A DNA stretch of 32,417 bases from positions 1 to 32,417 of the forward strand of contig QFQM01000036.1 of assembly GCA_003243255.1 (NCBI GenBank), given 5' to 3'. The translations under genes and the position numbers were made by a program. Of this stretch, positions 7,419 through 14,802 are shown piece after piece; position 1 is the stretch's first letter; every line of letters begins with the position of its first letter. This stretch comes from Flavobacterium psychrophilum (GTDB taxonomy: Bacteria; Bacteroidota; Bacteroidia; Flavobacteriales; Flavobacteriaceae). The notes beneath the pieces were generated by a model. The model worked only from the letters and a program-made list of their open reading frames with translations. It did not search any database and was not told where the DNA came from.

Positions 7419-8003
7419 CTACTTCCTGTACTTGTCATTAAGTCCGATGCCTTCAAGTATCAGCAGTTTTATCTTTTCAAGCCTTGCCAGTACTGTTTTT
7501 TCCTGTTTAGCAGTCTCTATAAGCTCTATGAATTCTTTTTGCTTGTAAGGTGAGAATTTTGCGAAAGCATCAGCCAACTCAATTGAAGCATCAAGTTCTT
7601 CCTGAAGGCGTTCAGGTATTACGGCTTCTTTTCTTTCAGGCTTAATACCCAAACCGGCTTTTTCTACGGCAATAGCTTCATGAATGTATAGAAGGATAAG
7701 CTTTTCGTTTATTTCCTCTTTTGAGGTGAAACGCCACTGACGCAACGATTTTGTTACGCCTTCATTGGCATTTACAAGTATTTTGGCTTCATCCTTAAGA
7801 AATACCCCTTTAAAGAACCAGATGGTAAAAAAGTCTTTAAAGCCACCTATACCCAAAACATTCTTGTTGTTGATGGTATAAACAATGCCGCCCCATTTGG
7901 TGGTTTCAACCAGCTCTGTTTTGTTGATGATGCTTTTTAGTATCTCAAGCTCTTCAGGCCACTGGCCGTTCTTGTTCCAGTCGTATTTCTCTTTGGTTTC
8001 CAT
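7419..8003 (-). CDS. YdeI/OmpD-associated family protein (DUF1801 plus Omdp motif)
   Basis: The 194-residue product has an N-terminal DUF1801-type (YdhG-like) domain. It is recognisable by LVETTKWGGIVYTINNKNVL, GIGGFKDFFTIWFFKGVFLK and a strand pair ending in SLRQWRFTS. A C-terminal helical segment with FAKFSPYKQKEFIELIETAK and EKTVLARLEKIKLLILEG is the Omdp or bacteriocin-protection-like motif. The combination is a known small cytoplasmic family in Bacteroidota with no firmly assigned activity. The gene is transcribed toward the yajC terminator region. It sits downstream of pepT, separated by a hairpin with a T run, so it is probably a separate unit. Confidence 0.8.
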   Translation of the reverse strand: METKEKYDWNKNGQWPEELEILKSIINKTELVETTKWGGIVYTINNKNVLGIGGFKDFFTIWFFKGVFLKDEAKILVNANEGVTKSLRQWRFTSKEEINEKLILLYIHEAIAVEKAGLGIKPERKEAVIPERLQEELDASIELADAFAKFSPYKQKEFIELIETAKQEKTVLARLEKIKLLILEGIGLNDKYRK

Positions 8004-8073
8004 TGGGTAAGGAGTTGTTTTTACAGAATTAAAAATACAGAAATATTCTGTTTGATAATACTATCAGAATGGT

Positions 8074-8142
8074 AAAAAAATAAGCCACGAATTACAGAGA
8101 TAACACAAAATTGAATTTGTACTAATCTGTGTAATTCGTGGC
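8074..8142 (-). terminator. Inverted-repeat terminator after pepT
   Basis: Thirteen-base arms GCCACGAATTACA (8084-8096) and its exact complement (8130-8142) enclose a 33-base loop. Read on the minus strand the right arm is followed by TTA and seven T (8080-8074), which makes it a plausible terminator for pepT. The arms also belong to a common type of Flavobacterium interspersed repeat (from memory). Confidence 0.6.
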
Positions 8143-8163
8143 AAAAAGATATGTGTTTATCTG

Positions 8164-9405
8164 TTATTTCTTTTCGGCAGTAAGCTCAGCTATCTTAACG
8201 ATAACCTCTACAGCTTTCTGCATGCTCTCTACGGGAACATATTCGTATTTTCCGTGGAAGTTATGTCCTCCGGCAAAGATATTCGGGCAAGGTAACCCCA
8301 TGTACGATAGTCTTGAACCATCAGTTCCTCCACGGATAGGCTTGATAAGCGGTTCGATGCCAAGCTCACGCATTGCTTTCTCTGCAATCTCTACGATGTG
8401 CATTACAGGCTCAACCTTTTCTTTCATGTTGTAGTAGTAATCCTTTACTTCAGGAATAACCACATCACCGCCAAACTGCTTCTGGTATTCTGCGTTTATT
8501 TTGTCTGTAATGGTCTGGATCATCACTTTACGCTCTTCAAACTTTACTTTATCGTGGTCACGGATGATAAGCTGAATGGTTGTTTCTTCAATACTTCCGG
8601 TGATGCCTACAACGTGGAAGAAACCTTCATATCCTTTCGTTCTTTCAGGAACTTCATTAGCAGGTAGCTGGCTGATAAAGTTATTGGCCAAAAGCATAGA
8701 GTTGATCATCTTTCCTTTTGCATAACCCGGGTGAACGCTGATACCTTTAAAAGTAATTTTTGCACCGGCTGCATTAAAGTTTTCATATTCAAGCTCACCA
8801 ATCTGGCTTCCATCCATGGTATAAGCCCATTCTGCACCGAATTTCTCAACATCAAAAAGGTCGGCACCACGTCCGATTTCCTCATCTGGAGTAAAACAGA
8901 TACGGATTTTTCCGTGTTTGATTTCAGGGTGCTGGATCATATATTCCATAGCAGTTACAATTTCAGTAATACCTGCTTTATCATCAGCACCAAGAAGGGT
9001 AGTACCATCAGTAGTGATAAGTGTCTGCCCTTTATATTGCAGCATGTCTTTAAAGTAAGACGGAGATAATACGATATTAAGCTCTTTATTCAGGATAATG
9101 TCGCCACCGTCGTAATTCGGAACGATCTGCGGTTTAACATTAGCTCCTGTAAAATCAGGTGTTGTGTCAAAGTGAGAAACAAACCCTATAACCGGAACTT
9201 CATGGTCTACATTAGAAGGCAATGTAGCCATTACATAAGAATGCTCATCAATAGTAACATCTTCCATACCGATAGCTTTAAGCTCTTCGGCAAGTTTATT
9301 GGCAAGATCCCATTGTTTAGCGGTACTTGGTGTAGTTGGAGAGTTTGCGTCAGATTCTGTGTCAATAGTCACATAGCTAATGAAACGGTCTATGATATGC
9401 TGCAT
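8164..9405 (-). CDS. pepT: Peptidase T (tripeptide aminopeptidase)
   Basis: The 413-residue protein is an M20B metallopeptidase that removes the N-terminal residue from tripeptides in the cytoplasm. Visible zinc-site motifs are [12 protein letters not shown] (His78, Asp80), [10 protein letters not shown] (bridging Asp141 or 142), [12 protein letters not shown] (general base Glu175 and ligand Glu176) and the C-terminal [13 protein letters not shown] histidine ligand. The dimerisation domain lies between about 205 and 310. Length and motif order match E. coli PepT (about 408 residues). The gene has its own -7 element (9432-9439) and a hairpin after its stop, so it looks monocistronic. Confidence 0.95.
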   Translation of the reverse strand: MQHIIDRFISYVTIDTESDANSPTTPSTAKQWDLANKLAEELKAIGMEDVTIDEHSYVMATLPSNVDHEVPVIGFVSHFDTTPDFTGANVKPQIVPNYDGGDIILNKELNIVLSPSYFKDMLQYKGQTLITTDGTTLLGADDKAGITEIVTAMEYMIQHPEIKHGKIRICFTPDEEIGRGADLFDVEKFGAEWAYTMDGSQIGELEYENFNAAGAKITFKGISVHPGYAKGKMINSMLLANNFISQLPANEVPERTKGYEGFFHVVGITGSIEETTIQLIIRDHDKVKFEERKVMIQTITDKINAEYQKQFGGDVVIPEVKDYYYNMKEKVEPVMHIVEIAEKAMRELGIEPLIKPIRGGTDGSRLSYMGLPCPNIFAGGHNFHGKYEYVPVESMQKAVEVIVKIAELTAEKK

Positions 9406-9431
9406 TTTGAATTTTATTTATTAATGAAGTG

Positions 9432-9439
9432 CAAATTTA
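9432..9439 (-). promoter_or_regulatory. pepT: Candidate -7 element for pepT
   Basis: Minus-strand TAAATTTG matches TAnnTTTG and lies 27 bases upstream of the start codon. No TTG was found at the usual distance. Confidence 0.4.
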
Positions 9440-9485
9440 CGATTTTACGCATTTCTGAGTTGTTTTCCTGTCAATTTTCTACACT

Positions 9486-10109
9486 TTATTCTTTAGAAAG
9501 ATGTGTGATTTCATTATGGATATTTTGCTTTGCCTGATTTTCAAATTTTCCCCTGAAAAGTGGAGTCTTAAAAATGTATTCTATATCCAGAAAGTGCTGT
9601 AAAGCCTTTTTTCTGCCGGGGTTGTACATAAAGTCAGGATAAATGGCATATTCTTTTCGTACCTCCTGACTGTAGCCCAGATAAATATTCCATTCACTTC
9701 CTAAAATCGAAAGATCGGCATCTGTAAACAGATTGGTGTCATTATCAGTGCTTAATTCATGGCTTTTGGTAGCCAGTATCTGTTCGCCGCAAAGTTTTAT
9801 CTTTTCTTTTGGATAGCCAATGCTGTTAAGGACTTTGATGGCTGCCAATGCACTTTTTTCTTCATTCTCTTTTGAAGTCACTTTGTAAATGATGTCATGA
9901 TAGAACAGTGAAAATAAAAGCGTGTCCCAATCACTGATTTGTTCCCGGCAGGCCTCTAGCTGACTATACATGTTTTCAAGATGCTTCAGGTTGTGGTAAT
10001 GGCGTTTTGGTGATGAATAATGTTGTTCGATATCATCCCATAATGTCTCAATTAGGGATTTTTCACTGGTGTATTTGTTTAGAAGACTTGTAAAAACTCC
10101 TTTGAGCAT
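9486..10109 (-). CDS. HD-superfamily hydrolase-like protein (COG4339 type)
   Basis: The 207-residue product has the signatures of the predicted metal-dependent HD phosphohydrolase family. These are HYHNLKHLENM (His39/His43 region), FSLFYHDIIYK with the HD pair (His71, Asp72), then ATKSHELSTDN and LFTDADLSILG, which supplies a further Asp. The family is cytoplasmic and largely uncharacterised; nucleotide or phosphate-ester hydrolysis is inferred from the fold. It is divergent from pyrD, and the two putative -7 elements lie 42 bases apart, so the pair may respond together. No partner in the window points to a substrate. Confidence 0.82.
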   Translation of the reverse strand: MLKGVFTSLLNKYTSEKSLIETLWDDIEQHYSSPKRHYHNLKHLENMYSQLEACREQISDWDTLLFSLFYHDIIYKVTSKENEEKSALAAIKVLNSIGYPKEKIKLCGEQILATKSHELSTDNDTNLFTDADLSILGSEWNIYLGYSQEVRKEYAIYPDFMYNPGRKKALQHFLDIEYIFKTPLFRGKFENQAKQNIHNEITHLSKE

Positions 10110-10134
10110 GGTGTGTTTTTATGGATTGAACAAT

Positions 10135-10142
10135 CAAATGTA
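10135..10142 (-). promoter_or_regulatory. Candidate -7 element for the HD-protein gene
   Basis: Minus-strand TACATTTG matches TAnnTTTG and lies 26 bases upstream of the start codon. It is divergent from the pyrD element at 10184. Confidence 0.45.
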
Positions 10143-10183
10143 ATAACTTTTACACTTTAATTTTTAATATGGCTTGTTATTCA

Positions 10184-10191
10184 TAAATTTG
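10184..10191 (+). promoter_or_regulatory. pyrD: Candidate -7 element for pyrD
   Basis: TAAATTTG matches TAnnTTTG and ends 18 bases before the ATG at 10210. It overlaps the reading frame upstream of that ATG, which supports 10210 rather than 10174 as the start. Confidence 0.45.
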
Positions 10192-10209
10192 CACACCAAA
10201 CAAATCGAT

Positions 10210-11238
10210 ATGTACAAATCCTTAATAAGGCCTATACTATTCCGCTTCGACCCGGAGAAAATTCACCATTTCACATTTTCATCAATACGTTTCTTAAACA
10301 GCATACCGGGAATGCCGTCACTGCTTAAGTCGATGTATGAAGTAAACGACCCACGTTTGGAACGTGAGGTTTTTGGTTTGAAGTTCAAAAATCCGGTTGG
10401 CCTTGCGGCTGGTCTTGATAAGGATGCTAAACTGTACAAAGAGTTGGGTAATATGGGATTCGGTTTTATAGAAATCGGGACCCTGACACCAAAACCTCAG
10501 GATGGAAATCCTAAAAAGAGGTTATTCCGCTTAAGGGAAGATGGTGGGCTTATTAACCGTATGGGCTTTAACAACGGCGGGGTACAGGAAGCTGTAGAAC
10601 GACTGAAAAAGAACCCTAAAGGGAAAGGGCACGTACTTATCGGTGGAAATATAGGGAAGAACAAGGTGACCCCTAATGAAGATGCAGTAAGCGATTACGA
10701 AATCTGTTTTGATGCCTTATATGATTATGTAGATTACTTTGTAGTGAATGTGAGTTCGCCCAATACACCTAACCTTAGAGAACTTCAGGATAAAGAACCA
10801 CTGACGAACCTGTTGCAAACGCTTCAGGATAAGAATGCTGCCAAACCGGTTCAGAAACCGATATTGCTTAAGATAGCACCGGATCTGACTGATGAGCAGT
10901 TGCTTGATATTATCGATATTGTAAAAACAACCAGGATTGCCGGTGTAATCGCAACCAATACTACTATTTCCAGGGATGGGCTGGTGTCTGAAAACAAGCA
11001 GGAAACAGGAGGGTTAAGCGGTAAGCCACTTACCAAACGTTCTACGGAGGTTATCCGATTCCTTTCTGAGAAAAGCAACAAAGCATTTCCTATTATTGGA
11101 GTAGGAGGTATTCATACTGCCGATGATGCGATTGAGAAACTGGAAGCAGGAGCAAGCCTGATACAGCTGTATACAGGTTTTATCTATGAAGGCCCGGTAC
11201 TTATAAAGGATATCAATAAAAGATTGTTGGATTCTTAG
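10210..11238 (+). CDS. pyrD: Dihydroorotate dehydrogenase (quinone), class 2
   Basis: The 342-residue enzyme oxidises dihydroorotate to orotate in pyrimidine synthesis and passes electrons to membrane quinone. The N-terminal helical segment [17 protein letters not shown] is the class 2 membrane and quinone tunnel module. FMN-barrel motifs follow: [31 protein letters not shown] and the catalytic [11 protein letters not shown] with Ser183 as base, as in class 2 enzymes (class 1 uses Cys). [11 protein letters not shown] and [13 protein letters not shown] bind FMN phosphate. An in-frame ATG at 10174 would add 12 unconserved residues and overlaps the promoter, so 10210 is preferred. The gene stands apart from the other nucleotide genes in the window. 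Confidence 0.95.
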   Translation: MYKSLIRPILFRFDPEKIHHFTFSSIRFLNSIPGMPSLLKSMYEVNDPRLEREVFGLKFKNPVGLAAGLDKDAKLYKELGNMGFGFIEIGTLTPKPQDGNPKKRLFRLREDGGLINRMGFNNGGVQEAVERLKKNPKGKGHVLIGGNIGKNKVTPNEDAVSDYEICFDALYDYVDYFVVNVSSPNTPNLRELQDKEPLTNLLQTLQDKNAAKPVQKPILLKIAPDLTDEQLLDIIDIVKTTRIAGVIATNTTISRDGLVSENKQETGGLSGKPLTKRSTEVIRFLSEKSNKAFPIIGVGGIHTADDAIEKLEAGASLIQLYTGFIYEGPVLIKDINKRLLDS

Positions 11239-11300
11239 ATTGTTGGATAGTTCGATTCTTCGAATGATCTAAAAATCAAATTATCGAATAATCGTAAAAA
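11239..11300. repeat. TTCGAT/TCGAAT-rich degenerate repeat after pyrD
   Basis: Immediately after the pyrD stop codon the words TTCGATTCTTCGAA and ATTATCGAATAATCG form overlapping small inverted repeats in an AT-rich background. A weak hairpin is possible but there is no T run, so I do not call it a terminator. Confidence 0.4.
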
Positions 11301-11331
11301 GAAAACGTTTTCGTAAATGTGCTAAATCTAT

Positions 11332-11339
11332 TATCTTTG
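11332..11339 (+). promoter_or_regulatory. -7 element very close to the HMG-CoA-lyase-type start
   Basis: TATCTTTG matches TAnnTTTG and ends seven bases before the ATG at 11347. A transcript starting at the normal distance would have almost no leader. A TTT rather than TTG lies near the upstream position. Confidence 0.45.
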
Positions 11340-11346
11340 AGCCTTT

Positions 11347-12210
11347 ATGGAAAAGATTAAAATTATCGAATGTCCCCGCGATGCTATGCAAGGCATCAAG
11401 GCGTTCATTCCTACCGAAAGGAAAATAAGCTATATACAGTCCTTGTTAAGGATTGGCTACGATACTATAGATTTTGGGAGTTTTGTTTCACCAAAGGCTA
11501 TTCCGCAAATGGTGGATACTGCTGAGGTGCTGGCAGGGCTTGACCTTTCTAAAACACAAAGTAAGCTGTTGGCTATCATTGCCAACACACAGGGCGCACA
11601 ACTTGCGGCACAACATAAAGAAATACAATACTTAGGCTATCCGTTCTCTATCTCTGAGAATTTCCAGATGCGTAACACGCACAAAACGATAGCAGAATCG
11701 ATAGTTACCCTTCAGGAAATACTGAACATTGCCGATGCTTCTAACAAAGAGGTCGTGGCGTACCTGTCTATGGGTTTCGGGAATCCGTATGGTGACCCGT
11801 GGAATGTAGAGATAGTAGGGGAGTGGACCGAAAAACTTGCCGCTATGGGCGTTAAGATACTTTCGCTAAGCGACACTGTTGGTAGTTCTACGCCAGATGT
11901 TATTGATTACCTATTTGCAAATTTGATACCAAAATACCCACAAATCGAATTTGGGGCACATTTGCATACCACACCTGATAAATGGTTCGAGAAGATCGAT
12001 GCGGCCTATAAAGCCGGCTGTAAACGTTTTGACGGTGCGATACAGGGTTTTGGCGGATGCCCAATGGCAAAAGATGACCTTACCGGAAATATGCCTACAG
12101 AACGTATGCTGTCGTATTTTACCACAGTAAAAGCTGATACCAACATGCAACCCATGAGTTTTGAGAGTGCTTATAACGAAGCTACAAAGCTGTTTGGGGA
12201 GTTTCATTAA
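11347..12210 (+). CDS. Hydroxymethylglutaryl-CoA lyase family enzyme
   Basis: The 287-residue protein is a DRE-TIM aldolase of the HMGL-like group. It opens with ECPRDAMQGI (the R-D catalytic pair), followed by TIDFGSFVSPKAIPQM and the barrel strands. It ends with GAHLHTTPDKWFEKI (metal-binding H-x-H) and AIQGFGGCPMAKDDLTGNMP, which matches the HMG-CoA lyase signature with its loop cysteine. HMG-CoA lyase cleaves HMG-CoA to acetyl-CoA and acetoacetate, the last step of leucine degradation; leucine dehydrogenase is in the same window. A related acyl-CoA lyase activity is possible. The start is fixed by an in-frame stop nine bases upstream and by the need to keep the ECPRD motif. Confidence 0.88.
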   Translation: MEKIKIIECPRDAMQGIKAFIPTERKISYIQSLLRIGYDTIDFGSFVSPKAIPQMVDTAEVLAGLDLSKTQSKLLAIIANTQGAQLAAQHKEIQYLGYPFSISENFQMRNTHKTIAESIVTLQEILNIADASNKEVVAYLSMGFGNPYGDPWNVEIVGEWTEKLAAMGVKILSLSDTVGSSTPDVIDYLFANLIPKYPQIEFGAHLHTTPDKWFEKIDAAYKAGCKRFDGAIQGFGGCPMAKDDLTGNMPTERMLSYFTTVKADTNMQPMSFESAYNEATKLFGEFH

Positions 12211-12225
12211 TCGGCTGAAAGTTGT

Positions 12226-12325
12226 CAGTTGATGGTTGCCAGAAGTCTGAGGTCGGAAGCCCGAAGCTAGCTCGTTGAACCGTTCTGTCATTGCGAACGC
12301 AACGTAGTGGAGTGCGGCAATCTCA
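12226..12325. repeat. Composite interspersed repeat after the HMGL-type gene
   Basis: The segment first carries gttgtcagttgatggttgcc-type words, like the CAGT-rich elements elsewhere. It then has GTCATTGCGAACGCAACGTA at 12287 followed by GTGGAGTGCGGCAATCTCA, a TTGC...GCAA inverted element of a type I recognise between genes in Bacteroidota. It lies between two convergent genes. Confidence 0.55.
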
Positions 12326-12370
12326 GTATAATTTTATTTTAGTCAATCTTACTATAATGGATTGATTCTT

Positions 12371-12511
12371 TTATTTTTCCCGTACTAATTTTAGAGTATA
12401 ATCAAATGCACTTTCTTCTATTGCAATTGGCTTATTTTTGAGTAGTTCCAGTACTCTGAATTTCTCGCGGACACCTTTGGAATTTTTTAAGATTATATAA
12501 AGGTTGCCATT
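12371..12511 (-). pseudogene. Out-of-frame C-terminal part of the secreted hypothetical gene
   Basis: In the -1 frame relative to the upstream reading frame, translation continues without a stop for 46 residues (beginning NGNLYIILKNSKGVREKF and ending AFDYTLKLVREK) to a TAA at 12371-12373. It joins smoothly to the CFKK end of the 12493-12870 frame at a run of seven A (minus strand, 12516-12510). One extra A would give a single 166-residue protein. This may be an assembly or sequencing error in a homopolymer, a true inactivating deletion, or slippage. Confidence 0.6.
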
Positions 12512-12870
12512 TTTTTAAAACAGTCTAAGGTTAAATAATCTTCTTTTTTGGGTTTGAGCATTGTTGGTGGTTCAGTACATTCGGGAGTGTTTTCAAGTAT
12601 TAGTTTTTGATTTTGATAGAAGCTCCACCTTATTTCTTTACAGTAATTACGTTTATATGATCTAGCTGTATTCAGAATTATTGTGTCTTTTCTAAAGTAA
12701 TCCTGATTAGTATTATTATAGCTCCAGCTATTTTCAGCGGTTGGAACTGCATTTCGAGCTTTTGCAAGTGTTTCATGTAGAACTGATTCAAGATCATTTT
12801 TTGATGGCTGATTTTGAGAGTAAATCAAGCATGGAGTAACCGTAAAAAGTAGTATGTATAGAAATTTCAT
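12493..12870 (-). CDS. Small secreted protein of unknown function, probably truncated by a frameshift
   Basis: The annotated frame gives 125 residues. The first 18-19 (MKFLYILLFTVTPCLIYSQ) form a clear signal peptide, so the product is exported. The mature part begins with an amphipathic stretch (SKNDLESVLHETLAKARN) and a polar region rich in N, Y and K. Three cysteines follow after cleavage (in YCKE, PECTE and LDCFKK). The last five residues (MATFI) follow a run of seven A, after which the -1 frame stays open for another 46 plausible residues, so the intact gene is probably 12371-12870 with a one-base deletion. I do not recognise a family. It is divergent from guaB and relatively AT-rich. 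Confidence 0.65.
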   Translation of the reverse strand: MKFLYILLFTVTPCLIYSQNQPSKNDLESVLHETLAKARNAVPTAENSWSYNNTNQDYFRKDTIILNTARSYKRNYCKEIRWSFYQNQKLILENTPECTEPPTMLKPKKEDYLTLDCFKKMATFI

Positions 12871-12994
12871 AAGCTAATAGTTGTTTAAAATTATGGATGA
12901 TAATTAATATGCTTAAAGTAGAAAGTGATTATGTTTAAAAATACAATAATTCATTTCTATCTTACCATAAAAATATATTATCATACTCTATATT

Positions 12995-13023
12995 TTGCAA
13001 TAGCGAAAAAAGATGTATATTTG
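12995..13023 (+). promoter_or_regulatory. guaB: Bacteroidota-type promoter of guaB (TTG / TATATTTG)
   Basis: TTG at 12995-12997 and TATATTTG at 13016-13023 are separated by 18 bases, a full match to the known Flavobacterium and Bacteroides promoter plan. The start of transcription would be near 13030, which excludes the in-frame ATGs at 13013 and 13025 and selects 13049. Confidence 0.75.
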
Positions 13024-13048
13024 CATGCAATTTAACTACAATTGCATA

Positions 13049-14521
13049 ATGAAAGCACACACTTCTAAAATCATCGGTGAAGGCCTTACTTACGATGATG
13101 TTCTGCTGGTTCCTAACTACTCTGAAATATTACCACGCGAAGTTAGCATTCAGTCTAAATTCTCAAAAAACATAACGCTAAATGTTCCTATCGTATCTGC
13201 TGCGATGGATACTGTAACCGAAAGTGCAATGGCAATCGCTATGGCCCGTGAAGGAGGTATTGGCGTTCTTCATAAAAATATGACGATCGAGCAACAGGCA
13301 ACTGAAGTTCGTAAAGTAAAAAGAGCGGAGTCGGGAATGATCATCGATCCTGTTACACTACCTCTTACCTCTAATGTAGGTGATGCTAAAAACGCAATGC
13401 GTGAGTATGGTATCGGAGGTATTCCTGTAGTTGATGCTAACGGAATCCTTAAAGGTATCGTTACTAACCGTGACCTTCGTTTCGAAAAAAATAATTCACG
13501 TGAAATTACTGAGGTAATGACATCTGAAAACCTTGTTACTGCTGCTGAAGGCACTACGCTTCAGGAAGCAGAAGGTATCCTTCAAAAAAATAAGATCGAA
13601 AAACTTCCTGTTGTAAATGCTGACAACAAGCTTGTTGGCCTTATCACATTCAGGGATATAACTAAACTTACCCAAAAACCTATCGCTAACAAAGATAAGT
13701 TCGGACGCCTTCGTGTTGCAGCTGCCCTTGGGGTTACTGCCGATGCGGTTCAGCGTGCTGAAGCTCTTGTTAACGCAGGTGTTGACGCTGTTATCATCGA
13801 TACGGCTCACGGTCACACTAAAGGTGTGGTAACTGTTCTTAAAGAAGTAAAAGCTAAATTCCCTCAGCTGGATGTTGTAGTAGGTAACATTGCTACTCCT
13901 GAAGCTGCATTATATCTTGCCGAAAATGGTGCTGATGCTGTAAAAGTAGGTATCGGTCCGGGTTCAATCTGTACTACACGTGTAGTTGCAGGTGTTGGTT
14001 TCCCTCAGTTCTCTGCGGTTCTTGAAGTAGCTGCTGCGCTAAGAGGTACAGGTGTTCCTGTAATCGCTGATGGTGGTATACGTTATACAGGTGATATTCC
14101 TAAAGCACTTGCTGCGGGTGCCGACTGTGTAATGCTTGGTTCATTGCTTGCGGGTACGAAAGAATCTCCGGGTGAGACAATCATCTTCGAAGGAAGAAAA
14201 TTCAAATCATACCGTGGTATGGGTTCTGTAGAGGCAATGAAAGAAGGTTCTAAAGACCGTTACTTCCAGGATGTAGAGGACGATGTGAAAAAACTGGTTC
14301 CGGAAGGTATCGTAGGACGTGTTCCTTACAAAGGAGAGCTTTTCGAAAGTATGCTTCAGTTCGTTGGAGGTCTTCGTGCAGGTATGGGTTACTGTGGTGC
14401 TAAAGACATTCCTACGCTACAGGAAAGCAGCCGTTTCGTACGTTTAACATCAAGTGGTATCGCTGAGAGCCACCCTCACAACGTAACGATCACTAAAGAA
14501 GCTCCGAATTATTCAAGATAA
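13049..14521 (+). CDS. guaB: Inosine-5'-monophosphate dehydrogenase
   Basis: The 490-residue enzyme converts IMP to XMP with NAD+, the committed step to guanine nucleotides. Sequence landmarks are [20 protein letters not shown] at the N-terminus, [20 protein letters not shown], and a CBS pair at about 97-210 (Bateman regulatory module, GIGGIPVVD and KLPVVN). The catalytic loop is [17 protein letters not shown] with Cys308, followed by the phosphate site [11 protein letters not shown] and the mobile flap around [10 protein letters not shown]. The length is typical. Two in-frame upstream ATGs lie in or before the promoter and are not used. The gene is monocistronic, bounded by a strong promoter and a terminator. 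The CBS pair implies allosteric control by purine nucleotides, as known for the family. Confidence 0.97.
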   Translation: MKAHTSKIIGEGLTYDDVLLVPNYSEILPREVSIQSKFSKNITLNVPIVSAAMDTVTESAMAIAMAREGGIGVLHKNMTIEQQATEVRKVKRAESGMIIDPVTLPLTSNVGDAKNAMREYGIGGIPVVDANGILKGIVTNRDLRFEKNNSREITEVMTSENLVTAAEGTTLQEAEGILQKNKIEKLPVVNADNKLVGLITFRDITKLTQKPIANKDKFGRLRVAAALGVTADAVQRAEALVNAGVDAVIIDTAHGHTKGVVTVLKEVKAKFPQLDVVVGNIATPEAALYLAENGADAVKVGIGPGSICTTRVVAGVGFPQFSAVLEVAAALRGTGVPVIADGGIRYTGDIPKALAAGADCVMLGSLLAGTKESPGETIIFEGRKFKSYRGMGSVEAMKEGSKDRYFQDVEDDVKKLVPEGIVGRVPYKGELFESMLQFVGGLRAGMGYCGAKDIPTLQESSRFVRLTSSGIAESHPHNVTITKEAPNYSR

Positions 14522-14554
14522 TTTATAGTCGAAAGACTAAAGTCATAAAGACAA

Positions 14555-14584
14555 AAGGCACAAGTTTACGCTTGTGCCTTTTTT
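14555..14584 (+). terminator. guaB: Intrinsic terminator of guaB
   Basis: A perfect 10-base-pair stem, AAGGCACAAG (14555-14564) with CTTGTGCCTT (14571-14580), has a six-base loop and is followed by TTTTATT. It starts 34 bases past the stop codon. Confidence 0.88.
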
Positions 14585-14617
14585 ATTGTACATATATAAG
14601 TAGTAATAGGTTTGAGT

Positions 14618-14735
14618 GGTTTCCCCTCCTTCGGAGGGGTGCCCGTAGGGTGGGGTGGTTAAGACATTAAGATTAAAAGTTCATCATGAATAGCCCACCC
14701 CAGCTTTCAGCCACCCCTCCGAAGGAGGGGAAACC
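14618..14735. repeat. Nested inverted repeat with CCCCTCCTTCGGAGGGG arms
   Basis: Two exact 24-base arms in inverted orientation (14618-14641 and 14712-14735) each contain the self-complementary CCCCTCCTTCGGAGGGG. The sequence between them has related but diverged GGGTGGGGTGG and CCCACCCC tracts. The whole could fold into one long hairpin or two short ones. It lies between the convergent guaB and kef genes. A further ggcaatagg-type repeat follows at 14761-14790. Confidence 0.85.
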
Positions 14736-14802
14736 TATCACGCTGTAAATGTAATTGTGTAAAGGCTTTTGCCTGCTGCCTATTGCCTTTTAAACTTTAA
14801 AC

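Noticed and set aside
11239..11300. Terminator for pyrD
   Set aside because: Small overlapping inverted repeats exist, but no stem of useful strength is followed by a T run on the plus strand.
12505..12520. Classical programmed -1 frameshift site
   Set aside because: The sequence TTTTAAAAAAATGG does not give the X-XXY-YYZ pattern in the reading frame with perfect re-pairing of both tRNAs, and no strong stimulatory hairpin was found just downstream; a homopolymer error or simple deletion is more likely.
14618..14735. CRISPR or tandem repeat array
   Set aside because: The units are inverted rather than direct and there are only two; no cas gene is present in the window.
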